Of a DNA stretch of 64,000 bases, positions 53,142 to 61,881 are shown piece by piece. The stretch is from contig JAIRVF010000100.1 of assembly GCA_031254035.1 (NCBI GenBank), positions 93,165 to 157,164 of the forward strand, in the 5' to 3' direction. Position 1 is the first letter of the stretch. Every line of letters begins with the position of its first letter. The position numbers and the translations under genes were made by a program. Source of the stretch: Paenibacillus sp. (GTDB lineage: Bacteria; Bacillota; Bacilli; Paenibacillales; Paenibacillaceae). The notes below the pieces were generated by a model. That model ran no database searches and was not told the DNA's origin. It saw only the letters and a list, made by a program, of their open reading frames with translations.

Positions 53142-53879
53142 TTAAGCTACGTCCGTCTTATCTACGTTACGGAACGAGAGATAAGCAATCAGGAGACCGA
53201 TTATCCCAAGGATCAACGGGACCGTTATATTGTTGCTAAGTGAATAGCCCTGATTGTTGGAGCTGACTAAGCCCACGATAATGATCGAGGACACGATCGT
53301 TGTCGGTACCGATTTTTTCCGCATCCCGAAGTATAAAGGAATAAGGCTGAGGCACGCTGCTGACAGTGTTTGGATCAACAATTGGATCCCTGTATGCAAT
53401 AGTACGCCAGCCTCCAGTTTTCCCGGTATAAACGGAAAATAGCTGTTCAGAACTAGAATAGACGTGCAGGTAATAAAAGTCGAGATGAGCATCGCTCCAA
53501 GCGTAAGAGCCAGGACTAGAAGCATTTTCGCCATGATCAGATTTTTACGCTCGATCGGGTAAGTGAATAATAAGCTGATCGTTTTATTTTTGTATTCCTC
53601 GATAATAAATCTGCTGAGCAAAACGGAAGCAAACACGATAAATACCGCACGGCAAAGCAGTCCTGCTATCGATAACGCATCGGCGAAACCCTCGAATGCA
53701 GGACCTCCGCCCCTCTCCGTGTAGGCATCGGCGAAACTCCCGAATGCAGGATCTCCGCCCCCCTCCGTGTAGGCTATAAGAAACATGAAACCGGCGCATA
53801 GGATCGTTGCAATAACCGCCCCTCTATAAAACCAGGCTAACTTCTGCTTTTTCATCTCCATCCGGATCAGCTTAAGCAT
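53142..53879 (-). CDS. ABC-2 type permease (BcrB-like), with duplication
   Basis: This protein of about 245 residues is the membrane part of an ABC exporter. Six hydrophobic helices are seen (VIATILCAGFMFLIAY, ISTFITCTSILVLNSYF, others). The first extracellular loop holds a 16-residue duplication, TEGGGDPAFGSFADAY followed by TERGGGPAFEGFADAL. ATG 53879 follows GGAGG. It overlaps the ATPase gene by 8 bases. Related pairs export lantibiotics or bacitracin, and the substrate here is unknown. Confidence 0.87.
   Translation of the reverse strand: MLKLIRMEMKKQKLAWFYRGAVIATILCAGFMFLIAYTEGGGDPAFGSFADAYTERGGGPAFEGFADALSIAGLLCRAVFIVFASVLLSRFIIEEYKNKTISLLFTYPIERKNLIMAKMLLVLALTLGAMLISTFITCTSILVLNSYFPFIPGKLEAGVLLHTGIQLLIQTLSAACLSLIPLYFGMRKKSVPTTIVSSIIIVGLVSSNNQGYSLSNNITVPLILGIIGLLIAYLSFRNVDKTDVA
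53683..53778 (-). repeat. In-frame 48-bp tandem duplication in permease gene
   Basis: Two 48-base copies (16 codons each) differ by a few bases, beginning near GCATCGGCGAAA (plus strand). Confidence 0.85.
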
Positions 53880-54795
53880 ATTGCTCACCTCCGCTAATCT
53901 GATGCATAAAATACTCCTCGAGCGAAGTATGCTTATGGTTTATAGATTCAATCGCCACATCATTCAGCACCAGAGCTTTGGTCAATTCCTGCTGCGTAAA
54001 TTTTGACTCGTAAATGCGTATGACCGACTCACCGACGATTTTGAAATTGCTGACTTTCAGCTGATTTTCCAGTACAAAAACAGCCTGTTTGCATTGTGGG
54101 GTCACAATTTCGATATAATCAGTATTTTCGCTGCGCATCTCATCCATAGACACTTCGCGGATAAATTTCCCACCTTGAAGGATGCCGATCGTATCTGCAA
54201 CTTGTTCGATCTCACCCAGCAAATGGCTGGAGACCAGCAGCGTCATCCGGTACTCCTTGCTCAACATGCGCAGCAAGCTTCTAAAATCCTTAATCCCGAC
54301 CGGATCAAGTCCATTGATTGGTTCATCCAGAATGAGCAGCTCGGGTTTGGTTATAATGGCGCGGGCCATGCCCAGGCGCTGCTTCATGCCAAGCGAAAAT
54401 TCGGATACCGATTTGCCTTGGATGGAAGTTAGATTAACCATCTCAAGCGCTTCTTTAATTGCATGTTTGTTATAATAACCCATATATTCCGCATGCATCT
54501 CCAGATTTTCGATCGCCGTCATTTTATCGTAAAAAATCGGATACTCGATGATACTGCCGATACGTTTAAACATTTCAACCGATGAAGGCGTAAGCTTCTC
54601 TCCGAATATTTCGATTTCACCACTGGTTGGTTTGACGAGATTTAGCATCATTTTCATCAGCGTCGTTTTACCGGCTCCGTTTGGACCAAGCAGTCCGTAA
54701 ATCTGTCCTTGCTTAATATTCATACTGACGTCAGAGACAACATCTTTGCCTTTGTAGGTTTTGCTGACATGGCGGGTACTGATGACATAACTCAT
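53872..54795 (-). CDS. ABC transporter ATP-binding protein (BcrA-like)
   Basis: This 307-residue ATPase powers the adjacent permease. Walker A GLLGPNGAGKTTLMKM (near 35-50), signature EFSLGMKQRLGMA, Walker B PELLILDEPINGLDP and switch VSSHLLGEIEQ are complete. The C-terminal 100 residues are the BcrA-type extension. A paralogous remnant with the same N-terminal style lies at 59044-59217. The ribosome site is AGAGGGGC before ATG 54795. Confidence 0.94.
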   Translation of the reverse strand: MSYVISTRHVSKTYKGKDVVSDVSMNIKQGQIYGLLGPNGAGKTTLMKMMLNLVKPTSGEIEIFGEKLTPSSVEMFKRIGSIIEYPIFYDKMTAIENLEMHAEYMGYYNKHAIKEALEMVNLTSIQGKSVSEFSLGMKQRLGMARAIITKPELLILDEPINGLDPVGIKDFRSLLRMLSKEYRMTLLVSSHLLGEIEQVADTIGILQGGKFIREVSMDEMRSENTDYIEIVTPQCKQAVFVLENQLKVSNFKIVGESVIRIYESKFTQQELTKALVLNDVAIESINHKHTSLEEYFMHQISGGEQYA

Positions 54796-54938
54796 TTATA
54801 TTTGCCCCTCTCACTTATCTCTTGATCATAGTATAACCGCCAACATTTTCATATTTCTTGCGCAATTCTTACGAATCTCTTAAGCGTGGAAAGCGATTCG
54901 TATGCCTTTTTCTTACGAACAATCATATCACATGCAAT

Positions 54939-54972
54939 AAAAAGAGACCGGTTCACTCACAACCAGTCTCTT
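54939..54972 (-). terminator. Terminator upstream of ABC exporter
   Basis: AAGAGACcGGTT and AACCaGTCTCTT pair around 7 bases; on the minus strand TTTTTATT follows. It ends the YjgB-like remnant transcript. Confidence 0.7.
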
Positions 54973-55031
54973 CCATGATTAATTATGCCCGCGAACTAAC
55001 TCCGAGCTTTAAACTCCGCAATTCAAAATCC

Positions 55032-55430
55032 TCATTTGGCTAACAGATTAATATGGTCCAAATTGGTGCTGCTATTGAAAATAAACTCCACTTTATAATT
55101 TCCGCGGATATATGTAAGCTTGGTTTGCATCGTTTTTCCGTTTTTAATCGTTGTTTTGATCTCGCGAATTTTATCGGATTGATAGGTGATGGCATAACCA
55201 GGGTTTCCCATGTTCACGCTGTAGACGTCATAACCGTTTCCGTTTTTTCTGGGTAGATCGGATCGCCTATAGCTTTAAAGACATCTTTTCTGGTGCTTTT
55301 TCCAACTGTCAAGTCACTTACTGCTCCCGGAAATTGCCCTTTCAACGCTGGTTTATAAAAGCTCATTAAAGTTTGGAGTGCATGTTCGTAAGCGTAGTTA
55401 TCTTGGCTTGCAGCTGCAGCTTCTAGGCTT
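55032..55430 (-). pseudogene. YjgB/DUF4309-like gene, frameshifted and truncated
   Basis: The minus strand reads EAAAASQDNYAYEHALQTLM then PALKGQFPGAVSDLTVGKST and DVFKAIGDPIYPE; at the six-base A run (55243-55248) one base is missing and the frame moves to NGNGYDVYSVNMGNPGYAIT ... YIRGNYKVEFIFN. This matches the DUF4309 secreted-protein pattern of B. subtilis YjgB. The signal peptide is absent (stop codons at 55431-55435), and the middle third of the usual domain appears missing. It is a decaying gene. Confidence 0.75.
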
Positions 55431-55444
55431 ATTTATGTTGTGGC

Positions 55445-56353
55445 CTACTCCCACCAATGTTGCATTCCGCGGATTCCAACATCCCACAGTTTAGCCTTTC
55501 CGGAGACGATAATGGTCAGCTCATTTACCTTGTTAAAAGGCACCTCCCGTAGAGCCTCTGCTCCTTGAGAAGATTGTTCGTCTAATCGATATACTTCTTG
55601 TCCATCTATGATTATTTTGGCTTCACCCTTAAAGTCTACATTGTCGGGAATGCCGAAATAGAAATAAAGCCAGACAGTTTCTTTGTTCCCAAGAATATAG
55701 TTGTATGTTTTGGTTGATTCACCTTCACTGCTATACACGTTCATTTTCGGCTCTATTCGCTCACCTGCTACGGTGAAACTTGGGAGGTTCTCAGTCATAG
55801 GTGTAGTCCCTGACATTTCTTTCATAACAGTTAATGTTTGAATAGGACCTTCTCTTTTTTTGATGATTTCAGAGACCACCATGACTCCAAATATAAGGAC
55901 AACAATAGATAGAGCCGAAGCCATGAGCTTTTTATAAGAAATCTTTGAAGAAAATCCAACTCTATAGGCAACATAGCCAATCATTGCACCTATTGTATTG
56001 GAAATAACATCATTTACATCAAAGCTACCAAGATATGTTAAAGCCTGAATGGTTTCTAGAACGAGAATCACTAAGACAAACAAGGTTATGAACTTCCCAA
56101 ATCTGACACGATACAATAGGGGAAATAGTATTCCAAAAGGGATAAAAGCAGCAATGTTTCCAAAATCAACAATCCATGAATAATTTAGTTCTGGAAATTT
56201 AAGTGGTAATCCTTCTGGAACAAGGATAAAGGTGTGCTCTTCTACAATGGCTACACCATCTAGCCTGTTAAACGCAAAGAACATAAAATATAAAATTAAA
56301 ATCGTATAGCATATGGTGCCAACTAAAATGATTTTCCGTGATGTCGTTTTCAT
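55445..56353 (-). CDS. VanZ-like membrane protein with C-terminal beta domain
   Basis: This 302-residue protein has four N-terminal membrane helices in VanZ style (IILVGTICYTILILYFMFFAF, NIAAFIPFGILFPLLY, LVILVLETIQALTYLGSFDVNDV) and a fifth near 150. The extracellular C-terminal 110 residues are beta-rich (VWLYFYFGIPDNVDFKGEAK) and resemble an NPCBM-type carbohydrate-binding fold. VanZ proteins raise teicoplanin resistance in some hosts by an unknown mechanism. The ribosome site is GGAG. It is a single gene. Confidence 0.82.
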   Translation of the reverse strand: MKTTSRKIILVGTICYTILILYFMFFAFNRLDGVAIVEEHTFILVPEGLPLKFPELNYSWIVDFGNIAAFIPFGILFPLLYRVRFGKFITLFVLVILVLETIQALTYLGSFDVNDVISNTIGAMIGYVAYRVGFSSKISYKKLMASALSIVVLIFGVMVVSEIIKKREGPIQTLTVMKEMSGTTPMTENLPSFTVAGERIEPKMNVYSSEGESTKTYNYILGNKETVWLYFYFGIPDNVDFKGEAKIIIDGQEVYRLDEQSSQGAEALREVPFNKVNELTIIVSGKAKLWDVGIRGMQHWWE

Positions 56354-56618
56354 ACTTTCAATCTCCTTGCTTAACGCAAAAAAAGCGTCAGGTTTTCTGT
56401 TGTAAAATGATCTGTTTTTCGTTAAAACCGCGCTATTGGTCGAAATTAAAGCATTGAGATATTGAAGGGCAAGAAGAATAGCACAGGAGCTGCACTATTC
56501 TTCATCAACCTCAATCTCGTCTGATTCATCTAAGATTACGGCAATTCAAACGTTTATCTTCCTTTCTTCTGTATTAGATAAGATTACCTATTCCCTAGCA
56601 ACTCTTACCTTATTTGCT

Positions 56619-58958
56619 CTACGGCTTCAAATTTTTATCCAAAAAATTAATCATTGTATTGAAAAGATCGTTCAAGTTCTCTTCGTTGGTGAAGCCATGT
56701 CCTTCATCATCCTTGACCATATACTCCACTTGCACGCCGCGTTTCTTGAGTGCTTCGACAAGTTGGTCGGATTCTGCTTTGTTTACCCGCGGATCATTCG
56801 CCCCTTGAGCCACGAATAATGGAGTTACGATCTTATCGACGTGGAACATCGGCGAAACTTGCTTCAGCATTTCTTTGTCCTTTTCGACATCACCGACACG
56901 TTCGTTTAAGAGATTTCTCATCGTCTCCCAATACGGTGGGATCGATCCCAAGAACGTGAACATATTCGATACACCTACATAATCAACAGCAGCAGCATAC
57001 AATTCCGGCGTTTTCGTAATGCCCGTCAAGGTTGAGTATCCGCCAAACGATTGGCCATATATACCAACTCGTTTCGGATCAGCAATCCCATGCTGAATCG
57101 CCCACTTCACACCATCAGTAATATCATCTTGAATTTTCAATCCCCATTGTTTATTTCCTGCATCCCTAAAGGACTTCCCATACCCCATGGATGCACGGAA
57201 ATTCACTTGAAGTACGGCATACCCGCGGTTTGCAAGCAATTGTGCTTCCGGGTTGAAGCCCCACATATCACGTGTCCACGGCCCACCATGCGGATTAACG
57301 ATCATCGGCAGGTTTTGAGGCTTTTTATTTTTCGGTAATGTTAAGTAGCCGTGAATCGTTAATCCGTCTCTGCTCTTGTAAGAGATTGGATACATATCAG
57401 CCATCTGATCCGGTTTAAGCCACGGGCTCAGATTACCTAAGGATGTTAACTCACCGGATACGCTATCGTAAAAATAATACATCCCGTAAGTCTTGTCATT
57501 CGAAACACTAACGATCAGCTTCGTCATATCCTCGTTATAATCGTTTAGCCCGATTTCACTTTCACTGACGCCAAGCTTCTGCTGCAGCTTGCGGTACATC
57601 GCCTCGAATTTATCATCGAAAAACTCCAAATGCGCTTTATCTGTCACATAGACAGCCGCCAGCATTTTATCTTGATTTTTATCGTAATAGGCTTCAGTTA
57701 CGTCAACTTCCGGATGCTGATACAGAACTTCTTCCTTACCCTTTAAATTCAGCTTGACGAGCGCCATCTTGTCCCGACCGTTATTGGAGACCGCATAGAT
57801 CGATTTACCGTCTGCCGAGAAACCAAGCGGATTTATCGTATCCCCAAAGCTTAACGTAGCCAGCGGTTTGAACGCCTCTTCCTCCGTATCGCGGTACAAC
57901 AATGTACTTACGACACCGTCGCTTTCAGAAGCGAGCCGAATCTTACCTTGGCGATCAGCTACCCATGCCATAATGTTCCCTGGGTTTTTGGCGATCAGCT
58001 TCGTTTCCCCTGTCTTTACATTCAATTTATATACATCGAAGGTGGTAGCATCTTCTTTATTCATCGAAATCAAAATTTCGTCTTTCACACCAGATAAACC
58101 GCTCACCAGTTGAACACTGACCTTATCATAAGGCGTCAAATCCACTTCCTTATTGCCATTAAAAGTGGACGAATACACATGGAAATTCTCGTCTCCGCCC
58201 TTATCTTTGCGATATAGAATGTTATCGCCTTTCCAGAAGAAGCTGGCGATATCGCGATCTTTCGAGCTTGTCACGCGAATAGGCTCACTTTTCTCACCGA
58301 TTTTCTCCACAAACACATTGGAACGGTTCTCCCAAGTACCCGCATAAGAAAGATACTTGCCATCTGGAGAAAGCTCATACCCAAAGCTGCCCGGACTCCG
58401 CATGAAGTCTTCCACGGAAATTTGTGACACACCTCTCTCGTCCATCGTTGATAGCATTTTATTGCTGTAATTTTTAAGCACAACAGCCGCTTGAGCTACA
58501 GTCAATGGTTGATCTTCGTGCAAGCTTCCATCTGCATCCCCTTGAATGAGCCCAAGTACCTTGGCGCTTGCCGCATAATCGTTCAAGCTCGTTTCTCCCT
58601 GTTCCTGACCGAGTGCCCGCACCATCATGCGTGCCATCTCGCCGCGTTTGATCGGAGCATCAACGGAAGTGAATTCTCCTTCCTTCAACCACCCTTTCTC
58701 GGAAGCAACCTTCATCGAATCGATGCCATGTTCATATGTAAGTGACATTACCGCATAGCGAATAAAGTCTTTAATAGAAATCTCATGATTTTGTTTTACC
58801 CCTTTATCAACAATTCCCTTCGTTACGAGTGCCTGTACTCCATCTTGATACCATGGTGCTGCTTGTTTCGCTCCATCTTGTGCCATGACTGACACGGGAA
58901 CGGATAGGGCCATAATAGCCGCAATCGCTGCGGATGCTAGTCTTTTTCTTGTATTCAT
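56619..58958 (-). CDS. Surface S9-family peptidase with SLH domains
   Basis: This 779-residue exported enzyme has a signal peptide (MNTRKRLASAAIAAIMALSV), two SLH-type repeats that tether it to the cell wall (residues 35-170: WYQDGVQALVTKGIVDKG, PLTVAQAAVVLKNY), a beta-propeller, and a C-terminal alpha/beta hydrolase. The catalytic Ser lies in YGQSFGGYST, Asp in AQGANDPRVNK, His in DEGHGFTNE. It is an acylaminoacyl-peptidase/prolyl oligopeptidase relative that releases or trims short peptides. A strong ribosome site AGAGAGGGGAA precedes it. It is unusual in joining SLH to S9. Confidence 0.92.
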   Translation of the reverse strand: MNTRKRLASAAIAAIMALSVPVSVMAQDGAKQAAPWYQDGVQALVTKGIVDKGVKQNHEISIKDFIRYAVMSLTYEHGIDSMKVASEKGWLKEGEFTSVDAPIKRGEMARMMVRALGQEQGETSLNDYAASAKVLGLIQGDADGSLHEDQPLTVAQAAVVLKNYSNKMLSTMDERGVSQISVEDFMRSPGSFGYELSPDGKYLSYAGTWENRSNVFVEKIGEKSEPIRVTSSKDRDIASFFWKGDNILYRKDKGGDENFHVYSSTFNGNKEVDLTPYDKVSVQLVSGLSGVKDEILISMNKEDATTFDVYKLNVKTGETKLIAKNPGNIMAWVADRQGKIRLASESDGVVSTLLYRDTEEEAFKPLATLSFGDTINPLGFSADGKSIYAVSNNGRDKMALVKLNLKGKEEVLYQHPEVDVTEAYYDKNQDKMLAAVYVTDKAHLEFFDDKFEAMYRKLQQKLGVSESEIGLNDYNEDMTKLIVSVSNDKTYGMYYFYDSVSGELTSLGNLSPWLKPDQMADMYPISYKSRDGLTIHGYLTLPKNKKPQNLPMIVNPHGGPWTRDMWGFNPEAQLLANRGYAVLQVNFRASMGYGKSFRDAGNKQWGLKIQDDITDGVKWAIQHGIADPKRVGIYGQSFGGYSTLTGITKTPELYAAAVDYVGVSNMFTFLGSIPPYWETMRNLLNERVGDVEKDKEMLKQVSPMFHVDKIVTPLFVAQGANDPRVNKAESDQLVEALKKRGVQVEYMVKDDEGHGFTNEENLNDLFNTMINFLDKNLKP

Positions 58959-59043
58959 GCTTTAAGTTTCCCCTCTCTGCTGGCAGCGTTACCCTGAATT
59001 GTTTAGGGAATACGCGTAAAAATATCAAATATACTCTACCAAG

Positions 59044-59217
59044 TTAACGAATATCGACTTGATCAAATTTTCGAATCACCATGTATCCGAACACTATGCC
59101 AATCACGGCTAGCAGAATCGTAGAGTTTCGCCTTTCTTCATATTCATATTGACATTCGAGACGACTTCCTGCCCTTAAAAAGCCTTGATCAATCGAATCG
59201 TTTGTACTATATGCTCC
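59044..59217 (-). pseudogene. ABC exporter remnant: ATPase start fused to permease end
   Basis: From ATG at 59217 the minus strand encodes MEHIVQTIRLIKAF, a frameshift, then GQEVVSNVNMNMKKGE, the start of a BcrA-like ATPase, including the residues before Walker A. It then joins TILLAVIGIVFGYMVIRKF DQVDIR and a stop, the last helix of an ABC-2 permease. Well over 1 kb must be deleted between. The parent resembled the intact pair at 53142-54795. Confidence 0.75.
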
Positions 59218-59310
59218 ATACTCTTTTCTCCTCTCGCTCTCTCATAACTAAATCTTACAAGACGTAATCTTCTTTTTTCTTTCTTTACTCTTACGAATTT
59301 CTTAAGCTGA

Positions 59311-59503
59311 CTCTATGTGTGCGTGTTCAAAAAGATCGGTTTTCAGCACCGAGAAGATTGGATGAAGATAGGGACTGAGGAGCGGGGCGTACATAGTGGT
59401 ACGTGAGCACCGGAAGGCCCGGCTGAATTCAAGATTCGATGCCGATTCTGCTTCCCGATTTACTTCGTGATCAAAAGCGGACTTTTTGAACAACCTCTAT
59501 GTG
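59311..59503. mobile_element. MITE-like element with 9-bp target duplication
   Basis: The 175-bp sequence 59320-59494 has inverted ends GTTCAAAAAGATCGGTTTT and (reversed) GTTCAAAAAGTCCGCTTTT, 16 of 19 equal. The direct repeat CTCTATGTG flanks it at 59311-59319 and 59495-59503, as a target-site duplication. No transposase is encoded. It lies exactly at the stop codon of the EmrB-type gene. I recall similar sequences being widespread in Paenibacillus genomes. Confidence 0.75.
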
Positions 59504-60966
59504 CGATGATGCTCATGAATCTGTTTATGTTTGGAACGTTTGATGAAGAGAGAAACAACTATAGCGATTACGGAGAAAAGAAGTCCTAAAGTGAACGCAG
59601 CTTCAAAGCCTGCTAATGCAGCTACACCGATCTCCGCCGGATCATTTGGGTTGGTTGACTTTGCTAAGTAATTGGATTGTCCGACAGATATTCGACTAAT
59701 AAATAATGCCGTACCGATCGAACCTGCGACTTGCTGAAGCGTGCTGAAAATTGCCGTACCGTGCGGATACAAATCCGGAGGCAGTTGGTTAAGCCCATGG
59801 GTTTGGGTTGGCATTATGACAAGCGCAATCGCAATGAGCAATAAGCAATGGATAGCAATAATTTGCCCCGTTGTAACTGAAGCATCAATGCCCGTGAACA
59901 ACCATATCGCCACTGCGATTAAAATAACACCCGGAATAATGACAACGCGCGGACCGAATTTGTCGAACAGTTTACCTGATACCGGGGCCAGCAATCCGTT
60001 CAATACACTCCCCGGCAGCATAATTAAACCGGATTTAAAAGCAGTGATTAATAATATACCCTGTAAGAACATCGGCAATATAACCATTGTGGAGAACATT
60101 GTCATCATGATGATAACAGTCAGAACGACCATTAATGCAAATACCGGATACCTAAAAGTTCGCAGGTCAAGGATTGGATTCGCAATGCGTAATTGTCTGA
60201 TGACAAACCAGACTAATGAAAATGCACCAATAATCAGCGTCCAATACACTTCCGGATCGGACCAACCAAGATCACCGGATTTACTAAAACTGTAGACGAT
60301 TCCCCCAAAACCTAGCGTGGATAGAATGATTGACAATATATCGACCTTTGGTTTCTTGATTTCCATTAAGTTCGTCAAGTATACAGCTCCGATGATAATC
60401 GAGATGACCGCAAAAGGAATGACCATATAAAATAACCAGTGCCAATCCAGCGAATCAATAATAAAGCCAGAGATTGTAGGCCCAAGGGCTGGTGCGAACA
60501 TCATGACCAATCCCATTAATCCCATTGCCCCGCCACGTTGTTCTGGCGGAAAGATGATGAGAATCGTATTCATCATAATCGGGAGCAGCAACCCTGTGCC
60601 AAATGCTTGAACAATACGACCCGCAAGTAAGAAGCCAAATGAAGGTGCAAATGCCGCAAGAAGTGTACCTGCTAAAAACATAATCATAGCCGTTAAAAAT
60701 AGCTGCTTAGTCGTAAACCATTGTTGTAAAACAGCCGTAACCGGTACTAGAACGCCAACGACAAGCATGTACGCGGTGCTTAACCATTGAATGGTCGAAG
60801 CCGTGACACCAAATGCCTTCATTAAATCTGGTAATGCGTTACTGAGCAACGTTTCGTTGAGAATCGCGACAAATGCGCCGAGGAGTAACGAAATGATAAT
60901 TGGCCCTCGTTTAACTTTGGTTAAGTCGATTTTTTTGTTCGTTGATACCGAATCTGTTACGTTCAT
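59497..60966 (-). CDS. DHA2-family multidrug MFS exporter (EmrB/QacA type)
   Basis: This protein of about 489 residues has 14 membrane helices. The helix 1-2 region has LLLGAFVAILNETLLSNALP, a DHA2 hallmark, with QWLSTAYMLVVGVLVPV, and the motif C-like GPTISGFIIDSL. The start ATG 60966 is preferred because AGGG lies six bases before it; ATG 60972 abuts that site. The stop TAG falls inside the target duplication of the inserted element, so the C-terminus may have been altered by a residue or so. The divergent TetR gene likely represses it. Confidence 0.93.
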   Translation of the reverse strand: MNVTDSVSTNKKIDLTKVKRGPIIISLLLGAFVAILNETLLSNALPDLMKAFGVTASTIQWLSTAYMLVVGVLVPVTAVLQQWFTTKQLFLTAMIMFLAGTLLAAFAPSFGFLLAGRIVQAFGTGLLLPIMMNTILIIFPPEQRGGAMGLMGLVMMFAPALGPTISGFIIDSLDWHWLFYMVIPFAVISIIIGAVYLTNLMEIKKPKVDILSIILSTLGFGGIVYSFSKSGDLGWSDPEVYWTLIIGAFSLVWFVIRQLRIANPILDLRTFRYPVFALMVVLTVIIMMTMFSTMVILPMFLQGILLITAFKSGLIMLPGSVLNGLLAPVSGKLFDKFGPRVVIIPGVILIAVAIWLFTGIDASVTTGQIIAIHCLLLIAIALVIMPTQTHGLNQLPPDLYPHGTAIFSTLQQVAGSIGTALFISRISVGQSNYLAKSTNPNDPAEIGVAALAGFEAAFTLGLLFSVIAIVVSLFIKRSKHKQIHEHHRT

Positions 60967-61001
60967 GGACATCCCTCTCTCCTACATCTTTCACATCTGT
61001 G

Positions 61002-61011
61002 GTAGATCTAC
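61002..61011. promoter_or_regulatory. Palindrome between EmrB-type and TetR genes
   Basis: GTAGATCTAC, a perfect 10-bp palindrome, with a related TGTAGAT at 61034-61040 and TATAAT at 61021-61026. A likely TetR operator in the divergent promoter region. Confidence 0.5.
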
Positions 61012-61105
61012 TTTGTGATATATAATATACAGGTGTAGATTAATTACTGTAAGAATCAGTTGTGGAAGAAAGTAAAGATACACTACAGATTGAGGTGAAG
61101 TGTAG

Positions 61106-61672
61106 ATGAAAACTGCTGGATCGGGAAATGATCTGCGGGTAAGGAGAACACACAAGCTATTGAGGCAAGCGTTAGAAGAATTGCTGTCGGAACCTGGCCA
61201 GCATTTCAGCTCTATTACTGTAAATCAGATTTGTGAAAAGGCTATGGTCCACCGGACCACTTTTTATAAGCATTTTGAAGATAAATTTGACTTACTGGCT
61301 CTATTGTTATCACAAGATAATAATGAATATATGAACTACAGTATGGAAGAGCTGCTTCAAACACCGTTTCAAATTACGTCCAAAAACCCTAATCTCGATC
61401 TATACGCTAAAATCATGCAAACGCAAAAAAACGATGAAGTATTCACCAGCTATATTAAAAGTCAACAGAAAGAAACGCTTAAGCAGGTTATGCTTGAACT
61501 GAATCAGAAAGGGAAAAAATTTTCGGTGCCAATTGAGATCATTGCGGAAGTTTATTCAGAAGTCAGTTCCTCGCTAAGTATTTGGTGGCTGCAAGGCGGA
61601 CGACAGGTTCCACCGGAGCAGATGGACCATTATCTTCATGAACTGCTTAATAAGGATTTATTCTGGAAGTAG
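61106..61672 (+). CDS. TetR-family regulator
   Basis: This 188-residue regulator has the TetR N-terminal HTH: RRTHKLLRQALEELLSEPGQ then ITVNQICEKAMVHRTTFYKH and FEDKFDLLALLL. The C-terminal ligand domain is of the TetR_C_7/33-like type. It is divergent from the EmrB-type exporter across 139 bases, the classic arrangement for repressor and drug pump. GAGGTGAAG precedes the ATG. Confidence 0.92.
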   Translation: MKTAGSGNDLRVRRTHKLLRQALEELLSEPGQHFSSITVNQICEKAMVHRTTFYKHFEDKFDLLALLLSQDNNEYMNYSMEELLQTPFQITSKNPNLDLYAKIMQTQKNDEVFTSYIKSQQKETLKQVMLELNQKGKKFSVPIEIIAEVYSEVSSSLSIWWLQGGRQVPPEQMDHYLHELLNKDLFWK

Positions 61673-61700
61673 AGAAACGCCCAGGAAGATTCAAACAGAA

Positions 61701-61747
61701 AACCCTCTGATGCCAGCCATTGTAGAGTGACATCAGAGGGCTATTTC
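61701..61747 (+). terminator. Terminator after TetR gene
   Basis: CCCTCTGATG/CATCAGAGGG, perfect 10-bp stem, then CTATTTC. Confidence 0.75.
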
Positions 61748-61881
61748 ACTATTTATATACAGCTACGATTTACGCTTTTGGTTTCGTAGTGTTAGCGAGC
61801 TTCTTCTTGGTCCTATTACTAATGCAACAATTGGGGACGTGTTGGAATAAACGTCTAGCACTAATATAATGTTAAGCCGCG

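Noticed and set aside
59302-59493. 63-codon minus-strand ORF
   Set aside because: It coincides with the MITE-like element; no ribosome site and ends in the inverted repeat.
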